64,000 nt of DNA from contig JALHNH010000012.1 of assembly GCA_022843625.1 (NCBI GenBank), positions 62,001-126,000 of the forward strand, read 5' to 3'. Numbering within the stretch: the first letter of the stretch is position 1; each line of letters begins with the position of its first letter. A program made the position numbers and the translations under genes. The notes under the pieces were generated by a model, which had not been told where the DNA came from, made no database searches, and saw only the letters and a list, made by a program, of their open reading frames with translations. Below, piece by piece: positions 20,936 to 28,110 of this stretch. This stretch comes from Bryobacter sp. (GTDB lineage Bacteria > Acidobacteriota > Terriglobia > Bryobacterales > Bryobacteraceae).

Positions 20936-22381
20936 ATGATTCCCCTTATGCGATTGCTTCTTGCATTCTTGATTTCCTCCTTTGCACTGGCCCAGGTGCC
21001 AGCCGAAACAGACCGTCTGGTCGAGGGCTGGCTGCGGGATTGGGAGGTGCCGGGAATGGCGTTGGGGGTGGTGCAGAAGGGAAAAGTAGTGCACCTCAAG
21101 GGCTACGGATTGCGCGACGTGGAGGGGAAATTGCCGGTCACGGCGGGCAGCCAATTTGCCTACGGTTCGATTACCAAGAGTTTGACAGTATTGCTGCTGC
21201 ATGGTCTGGCGGCAGAAGGCAAAATGGACTGGGACGGCCCGGTGCGCGACCAGTTGCCGGGCTTTAAGTTGATTGACCCTGTCGCCAGTGAGCGGGCCAC
21301 TCCACGGGACCTCGTAAGCCATCGCACAGGCATGCCCAGGCATGACGGATTGTGGGCAGTACCGCAGCCACCCACGAGAGAAGAGATTCTGGCGCGGATG
21401 CGTTATTTGCCAGCCTCGGCTGACTTCCGCACAACCTACCAGTACAACAATCTGATGTTTATGACGGCGGGGATGCTGGGGGCGCGAGCAGCGGGTGAGC
21501 CATGGGAAAAGGCAGTACGCACGCGGGTACTCGAGCCGCTAGGGCTGGCTGGGGTAGCTGCCACTTATGCCGAGGTGAAGCAGAAGTCGGAATTGGCAGT
21601 GCCGTATGTGGTGAAGGAGCATGTATTTGAAAAGGTGGGAGTCACCCCGGGGCTGGATGTGATTAGCCCCGCGGGGTCGAGCTTCGGGACAATTGCCGAG
21701 CTAACCAGTTATCTGATGGCGCACATGCAGGCGGGGAAGGTGGAAGGCCGGCAGCAGCTCCCAGCCAGGTTTTTTGAAGCGATGCAGCGGCCGCATACGC
21801 CGATGCCGCAGACGGCAGGCTACTCACCGTTCTTTGCCGAACAAGCCTACGGGATGGGTTTGTTTGTCGGGCAATACCGGGGGAAGAAGATGATCTACCA
21901 CACGGGTACCATCAGCGGCTATCACGCCATGATGTGGTGGATGCCGGAGGAAGATCTTGGGGTGACCGTCCTGTTGAACCGTGTGGAGCGGGCACTTCCG
22001 CATGTGGCCTGTTTGACGCTGGCAGACCGAATGCTGGGGCTGGGGAATTTAGATTGGACCGCCGTCTACAAAAAGAATGTGGCACCACCCGCCACGGCGG
22101 AAAAGCGCGTCCTGGCGACGCGGCCGGGCCATGCGCTCTCTGATTATGTGGGGCGCTATGCCCACCGGGGCTATGGAGTGCTCAATGTAACGGAGGGGGC
22201 GGGTGGATTGCTGCTGGACTATGCCGGGCAGAAGTCAGAGCTGAAGCACTGGCATTTCGATACCTTTGGCGAGGGGGCGATGAAGGCTTCGTTCGTAACT
22301 GAGCGTGGCGGCGAAGTGGGGTCGGTACGGATGAAGATGGAAGCGGCCGTGGACGCAATTGAATTTCACAGGGTCAAGTAA
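20936..22381 (+). CDS. Serine hydrolase, class C beta-lactamase/esterase family
   Basis: A 481-residue exported protein (signal around MRLLLAFLISSFALAQ; the ATG at 20936 or at 20948 may be used). The penicillin-binding fold is shown by S78-x-x-K81 in AYGSITKSLT and Y-x-N in TTYQYNNLMFM. YHTGTISGYHAM probably takes the place of the KTG strand. A C-terminal lipocalin-like domain (DYVGRYAHRGYGVLNV onwards) is typical of the esterase/D-aminopeptidase members of the group and not of true AmpC enzymes. It is likely a periplasmic peptidase or esterase. It is divergent from the DUF1552 gene with about 100 bases between them. Confidence 0.88.
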   Translation: MIPLMRLLLAFLISSFALAQVPAETDRLVEGWLRDWEVPGMALGVVQKGKVVHLKGYGLRDVEGKLPVTAGSQFAYGSITKSLTVLLLHGLAAEGKMDWDGPVRDQLPGFKLIDPVASERATPRDLVSHRTGMPRHDGLWAVPQPPTREEILARMRYLPASADFRTTYQYNNLMFMTAGMLGARAAGEPWEKAVRTRVLEPLGLAGVAATYAEVKQKSELAVPYVVKEHVFEKVGVTPGLDVISPAGSSFGTIAELTSYLMAHMQAGKVEGRQQLPARFFEAMQRPHTPMPQTAGYSPFFAEQAYGMGLFVGQYRGKKMIYHTGTISGYHAMMWWMPEEDLGVTVLLNRVERALPHVACLTLADRMLGLGNLDWTAVYKKNVAPPATAEKRVLATRPGHALSDYVGRYAHRGYGVLNVTEGAGGLLLDYAGQKSELKHWHFDTFGEGAMKASFVTERGGEVGSVRMKMEAAVDAIEFHRVK

Positions 22382-22426
22382 CAACGGTTTGTTGTCCGGC
22401 ACTCTCGCGGTAGAACTCCGATCATT

Positions 22427-22501
22427 TGTTACCCATCTCCCTGGGCCAAAGTGTCACCCATGTCATCGGGCTGTTTTGTTACCTATGTCGCCCGGCTGTA
22501 C
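22427..22501. repeat. Three 25-base direct repeats resembling an insertion-sequence end
   Basis: Units begin at 22427 (TGTTACCCATCTCCCTGGGC), 22452 (TGTCACCCATGTCATCGGGC) and 22477 (TGTTACCTATGTCGCCCGGC), with an exact 25-base period. Repeated TGTYACCYATGT motifs of this kind are the transposase-binding sites found at ends of IS21-like elements. No transposase lies beside them, so I read this as a solo end left by a deleted element. The rest of 22382-22668 holds no gene that I can see. Confidence 0.5.
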
Positions 22502-22668
22502 CAAAACGTCCATTCTCTAGCATCTGGGGGTCTATCAGGAGTGCATCAGGTGTAGCGGCCGTGGGCGCGGCAATACATTTTTTATTCACCACTTGATCAG
22601 CAAGTGCTCAGGTTCCATTGAGTCAATTTCGTCCCCAGTTACGCCAACAACTATAAGGAATGCAACAG

Positions 22669-23154
22669 ATGGCTTCTCTTGGGTTTTTGCGTGGCACATT
22701 GGCCGTGATTGGTTCGGCCGGCCTCTTAATGGGATCCTTCGGTCTCCTACTGGCTGTGGTCGAGTGGAGGCGCAGGCGACTTCAGCGCGATTGGTGGCCA
22801 GTGGCCGGCCACATTCGGGCTATCGAAGTCCGCGAGGTTTTCCAGATGGAAGGCGACAACGACTTCCGTTGCGACGTCTCCTTGGACTACGTTTGGCAAG
22901 GGCACGCCTTCACTAATGGCGTTCTCGTCGAAGGTGGAGAGCGCTTTCTCACCCGGGGCGAGGCCGAAGACTTCGCCCGGAACTTTACGCTTGGGCAAGA
23001 AGAGACGATTTTCGTTAACACTGACAATCCCACCCAGGCCGTGGCACGGCTGGCATTGGAACTCAGTCTCGGCAGGCTACTCGTCACTTATGGACTGTTT
23101 CTGGGGCTTGCCGGGCTGCTGACCTATCAGGGTTGGGACCACGTGCGCTGGTAA
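22669..23154 (+). CDS. DUF3592-type small membrane protein
   Basis: A protein of 161 residues with a transmembrane helix near the N-terminus (LAVIGSAGLLMGSFGLLLAVV), a basic turn (EWRRRRLQRDWWPVAG), a soluble beta-rich domain and a second helix at the C-terminus (LLVTYGLFLGLAGLLTY). This is the architecture of DUF3592 proteins. AAGGA at 22655-22659 is correctly spaced for the ATG at 22669 and too close for the one at 22660, which decides the start. The function is unknown, and no neighbour suggests one. Confidence 0.75.
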   Translation: MASLGFLRGTLAVIGSAGLLMGSFGLLLAVVEWRRRRLQRDWWPVAGHIRAIEVREVFQMEGDNDFRCDVSLDYVWQGHAFTNGVLVEGGERFLTRGEAEDFARNFTLGQEETIFVNTDNPTQAVARLALELSLGRLLVTYGLFLGLAGLLTYQGWDHVRW

Positions 23155-23248
23155 ACCGTCGCACGGCTGCCTTGACTGCAATGGTACCTACTTCGCCGCG
23201 GCGGGAGGTTTCCCACGGTTAGTCAGTGGACTGATAAACTCTTGCCCA

Positions 23249-24574
23249 ATGAGACCCGCCCTGTTACTGATGCTCGCTCTGGCTGCGCCGGGGCAGGACT
23301 GGACGCCGCTCTTTGACGGCAAGACGCTGAAAGGCTGGACTCCGCGGGCAACCACTGCGCCCGGCACGGGGGATTGGGCCATACGAGACGGCGCGATTTA
23401 TTGCGGCGGCAAGGAGCCGGGGTGGCTGTCGACGGATGCGGCGTTTCGCGATTTTCGGCTGCAGTTGGAGTTCAAGGGTCCGGCGGATGTGAACTCGGGT
23501 GTGTTTCTGCGGTCGCAGAAGGAAGGGCAGCCGCATGTCACCGGATACGAGCTGCAGATTTGGGAGATGCAGCCGCAGGGTTATTTGACGGGTTCGCTGG
23601 TGGGGTCTTTGAAAGCCGGGCCGGCGAAGATCAAGGCCAACGAGTGGAACCACTACGACATTACTGCCCGTGGGGACCACTTTGTGGTGAAGCTCAACGG
23701 GCAGACGGTGCTGGATGCGCGCGATGGGAAGCATCGTGAGGGGCACATTGGGTTTCAATGTCAGCCGAAGCAGACGATCTGGTTTCGGGATATTCGTGTG
23801 CAGCGGCTGAAGCGCGCCGGGCTGACGGCCGGGGAGGTGCTGGGGAGGATTCAAAAGGGGGTAGCTGTACCGTGGCAGGAGAAGACAGTGGACACGCTGA
23901 AATCGGGCACGGTGGACACGCCGGTTACGGGGATCGTGACAACGTTCATGGCGACGCTTGAGGTTTTGCAAAAGGCGGCGGCTGAGGGTAAGAACATGAT
24001 CATCACGCACGAGCCCACGTTTTACCTGCACGATGATTCTACGGAGGCCACTGCGAATGATCCGACCGTGATTGCGAAGAAGGCGTTGATTGAGAAGCAC
24101 AACCTGGTGATCTTCCGGTTTCACGATCACTGGCACCGGCGGCAGCCTGACGGGATCCGGGTGGGGATGATGAAAGCGCTTGGCTGGGAGAACGGGATGC
24201 CGGAGGGGCTAACGCTGCGGGAACTGGCTGAGGCGGTGAAGAAGCGGTTGGGGATTGCCGCAGTCAGGATGATTGGGGATCCGGGAATGAAGGCGGGACG
24301 AATTGCGCTGACGCCGGGCTATGCGAGTTTGCATGGCTCCATGCGGGAACTGGCGAAGTCCGATGTACTGATTATTGGCGAGGCGCGGGAGTGGGAAGTG
24401 TATGAGTATGTGCAGGATCAGATTGCCAGCGGGCAGAAGAAGGGGTTGATCGTGCTGGGGCACGCGAGCAGTGAGGAGGGTGGGATGAAGGAGGCGGCGG
24501 AGTGGCTACGGGGGCTCGTGCCGGAGCTTCCGGTGGCGCATATTGCGGCGGGACACTTGTTTACAGTGCAGTAG
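23249..24574 (+). CDS. DUF1080 (3-keto-disaccharide hydrolase-like) domain fused to a NIF3-like domain
   Basis: A 441-residue exported protein (signal MRPALLLMLALAAPG). Residues 18-190 form a concanavalin-like DUF1080 domain (WTPLFDGKTLKGW, VNSGVFLRSQ, GHIGFQCQPKQTIWFRDIRV). This family includes 3-keto-glycoside hydrolases and binding proteins. Residues 195-441 are a NIF3-like dinuclear metal-binding domain: TPVTGIVTTFMATLEVL, NMIITHEPTFY, FHDHWHRR, GHASSEEGG and AHIAAGHLF contain the expected His and Glu ligands. NIF3 proteins are normally separate cytosolic hexamers, so an exported fusion is unusual. It may be a carbohydrate-processing hydrolase with a metal site. Confidence 0.88.
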   Translation: MRPALLLMLALAAPGQDWTPLFDGKTLKGWTPRATTAPGTGDWAIRDGAIYCGGKEPGWLSTDAAFRDFRLQLEFKGPADVNSGVFLRSQKEGQPHVTGYELQIWEMQPQGYLTGSLVGSLKAGPAKIKANEWNHYDITARGDHFVVKLNGQTVLDARDGKHREGHIGFQCQPKQTIWFRDIRVQRLKRAGLTAGEVLGRIQKGVAVPWQEKTVDTLKSGTVDTPVTGIVTTFMATLEVLQKAAAEGKNMIITHEPTFYLHDDSTEATANDPTVIAKKALIEKHNLVIFRFHDHWHRRQPDGIRVGMMKALGWENGMPEGLTLRELAEAVKKRLGIAAVRMIGDPGMKAGRIALTPGYASLHGSMRELAKSDVLIIGEAREWEVYEYVQDQIASGQKKGLIVLGHASSEEGGMKEAAEWLRGLVPELPVAHIAAGHLFTVQ

Positions 24575-24649
24575 CAGGCGAGGGTCGTTCTCATCGCCGT
24601 TTCCCGCCCATAACCGCAGTTGAATCAATGGCTTGTCGATGATGGACCC

Positions 24650-24700
24650 CCCGCCCAACCCCATGCGTAAGCGTGGGGATCCCTCACACCGGGAGGCGGG
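24650..24700. other. Nested hairpin downstream of the DUF1080-NIF3 gene
   Basis: An outer stem pairs CCCGCC (24650-24655) with GGCGGG (24695-24700). Inside it lies a 20-base near-palindrome, CCCCATGCGTAAGCGTGGGG (24659-24678). There is no T-tract, so it does not look like a simple terminator. Hairpins of this shape occur as REP-like elements or at IS200/IS605 ends. The 24575-24859 gap holds no gene. Confidence 0.45.
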
Positions 24701-24859
24701 CATTTCATACGTGCCCATGGAATGCTTTCACAACAATTTCAAAAAAACTTTCGACGCCCTAAACCCCTCAACTGAAACCCTTTAGCCACCGCCCGCCACA
24801 CCAGCCCCGCCAAACCCAAATCACCCACCCTCGAAAATCTCTAATCGAGGTGACCCTGC

Positions 24860-25654
24860 ATGCAATCCAACTTTGTCGGCTTTAGGCTAAACGAAAATCA
24901 ACAACCAAAAACACAAACGTCCAGTCCGGTAATCTGGGCCAGCCAGCACCTCAACTTCATAGCGGACCCGCAACAGGCCGAAGTCCTCGACTCATCTCAC
25001 CGCCGCATCCTCGTCAACTGCTGCCGCCAGTGGGGCAAGTCCACCACCGCCGCCGTCCGCGCTCTCCACCACGCCCTGCACAACCCGAATTCCGAAACTA
25101 TCCTCATCGCCCCTGGCCTCCGCCAATCCGCCGAGCTCTTGCGCAAAATCACAAATCTGTCCCCCGAACCAATCGCCAAATCCGACGGCACCAACCGCCA
25201 TTCTCTGCAATTCCCCAATGGCGCCCGCATCCTCGCCCTCCCGGCCAATCGCGACAAGATCCGCGGCTTCTCCAACGTCTCGCTACTGATCATCGACGAA
25301 GCCGCCTGGGTCCCCACCTCGCTCTACTTCGCTGTCCGCCCCTTCCTTGCCGCCGCACCCAACGCCAGCCTCCTCGTCATGTCCACCCCCAACGGCGACA
25401 GTGGCTTCTTCTATCAAACCTGGGCCAACAACCAACCCTGGCACCGCATCACAGTCAAGGCCACAGACTGCCCCCGCATCAGCCCGGAATTCCTGGCAGA
25501 AGAACAAGCCACCCTGTCCGAGAATTTCTTCCGGCAGGAATACATGTGCGAATTCCTCTCCCACAACCGCGCCGTCTTCAGCGGCGATCTGATCGAAAAC
25601 TGGTTCCACTTCAAAACCATCAGCGGTACACAGCCGGTGCACTTCGACCTATGA
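24860..25654 (+). CDS. Phage-type large terminase, ATPase part
   Basis: A 264-residue packaging-type ATPase. CRQWGKST (residues 55-62) is the deviant Walker A of terminases, LLIIDEAA (142-149) is the Walker B with catalytic E147, and MSTPNGDSGFF (174-184) is the coupling motif. GAGGTGA seven bases before the ATG is a good ribosome site. The reading stops at residue 264 where a normal large subunit would run into its nuclease domain; the nuclease is encoded in the next, overlapping gene (ATGA). No capsid, portal or integrase gene is nearby, so this is an orphan and could be domesticated. The overlapping long frame starting at 25030 is a shadow up to 25651. Confidence 0.88.
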   Translation: MQSNFVGFRLNENQQPKTQTSSPVIWASQHLNFIADPQQAEVLDSSHRRILVNCCRQWGKSTTAAVRALHHALHNPNSETILIAPGLRQSAELLRKITNLSPEPIAKSDGTNRHSLQFPNGARILALPANRDKIRGFSNVSLLIIDEAAWVPTSLYFAVRPFLAAAPNASLLVMSTPNGDSGFFYQTWANNQPWHRITVKATDCPRISPEFLAEEQATLSENFFRQEYMCEFLSHNRAVFSGDLIENWFHFKTISGTQPVHFDL

Positions 25655-26373
25655 TCCACACCAAAATCCCCCAGGCAATCCTCGGCCTCGACCTCGGCCA
25701 GTCCGAAGACCCCAGCGCCATGGCCCTGCTCCTCAACATCAACCAAACCATCTCGCCCCACAACTGGATCGACTCGACCCACCCCTGCCACAACACCTGG
25801 CAACTCACATCCACCAAAGTCTTCCCCCTCGGCACAGCCTACACCGCACTAGCCCAACAGGTCCATCAGACCCTGGACCGCCTCAAGCAACAACACCCAG
25901 CCACACAAATCACCTTGCTAGCCGACGCCACAGGAATCGGCCGGCCAACGCTAGAGATCCTCTACAAAGAACTCACTTCCCGCGGAGGCCAACCCAAAGC
26001 CCGACTCGAAGGCATCGTCTTCACCGCCGGCGCAACCCACAGCAAGACCGGGCACCCGTCTCTATCGGTAGACCTCTTCCACGTCCCCAAGCTCGACCTG
26101 ATCGAGACGTTAGTGCAATCGATAGAAAGTCGAAGACTGACAGTGATGCCGAACCTGAAAGACAAAGAAACGCTAGTCGCCCAACTCAAAAGTCTGCGCT
26201 ATGCCAACAGCCGCCAAACCGGCCAAACCACCATCCACGTAGACACAAATGCAGCGAACCCCCAAATCGCCAACGCCGACCTAGTGATGGCCCTGGCCAT
26301 GGCCACCTGGCGAATGAAAACCCTCTACCCGAATGCAACGCCTCCGCCACCCCAGCGCCTCCCGGGCTTCTGA
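25651..26373 (+). CDS. Terminase nuclease part (RNase H-like), separate gene
   Basis: A 240-residue protein whose ATG overlaps the terminase ATPase stop as ATGA. ILGLDLGQSEDPSAMALL at the N-terminus resembles the first strand of the terminase RNase H-like nuclease. D14, D92 (LLADATGIGRP) and D210 (NADLVMALAMA) give the expected acidic triad. With the preceding gene it makes up a complete large terminase split exactly at the domain border. It probably cuts DNA at packaging or has been repurposed. Confidence 0.8.
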   Translation: MIHTKIPQAILGLDLGQSEDPSAMALLLNINQTISPHNWIDSTHPCHNTWQLTSTKVFPLGTAYTALAQQVHQTLDRLKQQHPATQITLLADATGIGRPTLEILYKELTSRGGQPKARLEGIVFTAGATHSKTGHPSLSVDLFHVPKLDLIETLVQSIESRRLTVMPNLKDKETLVAQLKSLRYANSRQTGQTTIHVDTNAANPQIANADLVMALAMATWRMKTLYPNATPPPPQRLPGF

Positions 26374-26457
26374 GTGCTCAGCTATTGAGCCAGCGCCCAA
26401 TGCTCGAGAATTTCGCAAGTTGTAGAGCAAGTATTTGGAGCTTGATCTCCAGCAAGG

Positions 26458-27417
26458 TTAGGCTCGGCCCAGTTTGCCAAGCCATTCCATTACTCGATCG
26501 CCTGCAAAATTGAGCAAAAATCCCGAAGTGAATGCCCCAACTAGACTGCTCACATCCAATTTCAGAGGAAATGCTGTATCTCCAGCTTGTGTCCCTAAGA
26601 TGACCAGAACCATGCTTAAGATGCCGCTCCCAAAAATTGCAGTTAAGCTCTTGGCCCAGTCCGCTTCGCGAATATTGGCGGCCATAGACACGGTTGGGGG
26701 TATCAGCATGAACTTCTTAACCCAATATGCCGCAATTCCTCCGAGAAACGAAAAAATCATTACAGAGCTGAACGGTGCTGGAAAGCGGGCCTCGATAACT
26801 TTTGTTATGTGGTGTGCTTCCGACTGTTTCGCCGCATTGTCGAACTCATACTGGGAGTTGAAGATCACTTTATATACCCCGCCGCGAATACGTTTGGCAT
26901 CAAAAATCGTTGGGAAAGTAGTACCCTTCGTTTCGCAAGTTTCCGATTCAAGATCCCAAACTATCGTGTACGATTCACTTGGCTGCAGCGTGAGAGACTC
27001 ATCACTTTTAGAAAGCGTTGGAAAGGTGACGCACCCTCCGCTCACAGAGGTACCGGCGCCTTCAGATGGAGACAAAACAAACGCTGTGCTGCTTTGACGA
27101 AACCTTAATATCTTTTGAGAGTTATTGCGAAGGGTCGCATACACTCCTTGGCGTGAGTCTCCTAAGGTTAATGGCCTAGTGGTCTCCAAAGTCACTTCAA
27201 GCAGCGGGCTTGTCGTCAAGTTTATGGGGCTTGCATTGTCTTTCGCCGGATCCCCTTCCTTCTGCTTTTCGACCTTGCTTACAGTCTCTTTAGGCGGTTG
27301 GAGGGGGGGCGTCTTCTTTACTTTGGCAACGTCAGTACTTAGCTGCTTACCTTGTTGTAGATCTTGCCCAAGGAGCACACTCATGCAAACAGCGCCTATA
27401 TATATGAACATTTTCAA
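26458..27417 (-). CDS. Exported membrane protein of unknown function
   Basis: I do not recognise this 319-residue protein. It begins with a signal-like segment (MKMFIYIGAVCMSVLLG). A Lys/Pro/Glu-rich linker comes next (residues 20-65), then a beta-rich domain that reads like an immunoglobulin-type fold (ATLRNNSQKILRFRQS, LQPSESYTIVWDLES). Three hydrophobic segments close the protein (MIFSFLGGIAAYWVKKFML, FGSGILSMVLVILG, LVGAFTSGFLLNFAG). It is divergent from the ECF sigma gene with 78 bases between the starts, so the two may share a control region. The DNA is more A/T-rich than at 0-25 kb. Confidence 0.6.
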   Translation of the reverse strand: MKMFIYIGAVCMSVLLGQDLQQGKQLSTDVAKVKKTPPLQPPKETVSKVEKQKEGDPAKDNASPINLTTSPLLEVTLETTRPLTLGDSRQGVYATLRNNSQKILRFRQSSTAFVLSPSEGAGTSVSGGCVTFPTLSKSDESLTLQPSESYTIVWDLESETCETKGTTFPTIFDAKRIRGGVYKVIFNSQYEFDNAAKQSEAHHITKVIEARFPAPFSSVMIFSFLGGIAAYWVKKFMLIPPTVSMAANIREADWAKSLTAIFGSGILSMVLVILGTQAGDTAFPLKLDVSSLVGAFTSGFLLNFAGDRVMEWLGKLGRA

Positions 27418-27495
27418 AACCCTCGACTGTCAAAGCGAAGACCGCCTAGTACTGGGGACATCGATTTTCGCTAAAGTGTTAAACTGACGACTCAT

Positions 27496-28110
27496 ATGGC
27501 GGATCAACTCGATTGCGGTGACATCACAATCTATTTGCGTCGACTTGTTGATGGGGATATCGACGCCGAGGCGCCGCTGGCAGATGCTGTCTATGTTCAG
27601 CTCCAGCGCATGGCTCGTACCTTGCTCCGCACTCAAGGATCTGACATGTCACTTCAACCGACTGGCCTTGTAAACGAAGTGTTACTTGAGTTGATACGGG
27701 CCCGTAAGGTGGATTGGCAGGATCGCACTCATTTCTATAGGGTTGCTTCTCGCCTGTTGCGCCGCCGCCTCGTTGACCATATTCGAAGCAGGAACGCTGC
27801 CAAACGACCGAACAAACATGCTCAGGTGGAACTGGAAGATTTTCTCCTGCCGGCTACGAATCGATTTGAAGAAATTCTGGCTGTTCACGAAGGTCTCGAC
27901 CAGTTGGCTACAGTGGACGCACCCCTCGCCGAGCTTATCGAAATGGTCTATTTCGGAGGAATCAGCATTCCTGCCATTGCCAACATGCGTGGTGTTTCAG
28001 AAAAGACTGTTGACCGCCATCTTGATTTGGGGCGGCGCTGGCTCGCAACTAAATTCCGACCTCAGTGTCCTCAGTCTGCTGCATTTGCCGCTACAACAAA
28101 TGAGCCTTGA
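27496..28110 (+). CDS. ECF-type RNA polymerase sigma factor (TIGR02999-like)
   Basis: A 204-residue sigma-70 family regulator of the ECF group common in Planctomycetes and Acidobacteria. Region 2 includes LQRMARTLLRTQG, LQPTGLVNEVLLEL and DRTHFYRVASRLLRRRLVDHI. Region 4 is the C-terminal helix-turn-helix IPAIANMRGVSEKTVDRHL. Its stop overlaps the start of the following Ser/Thr kinase gene (TGATG), so both are made together. In this ECF group, control by phosphorylation through the partner kinase, not by a membrane anti-sigma factor, is a reasonable expectation. It probably drives its own operon. Confidence 0.92.
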   Translation: MADQLDCGDITIYLRRLVDGDIDAEAPLADAVYVQLQRMARTLLRTQGSDMSLQPTGLVNEVLLELIRARKVDWQDRTHFYRVASRLLRRRLVDHIRSRNAAKRPNKHAQVELEDFLLPATNRFEEILAVHEGLDQLATVDAPLAELIEMVYFGGISIPAIANMRGVSEKTVDRHLDLGRRWLATKFRPQCPQSAAFAATTNEP

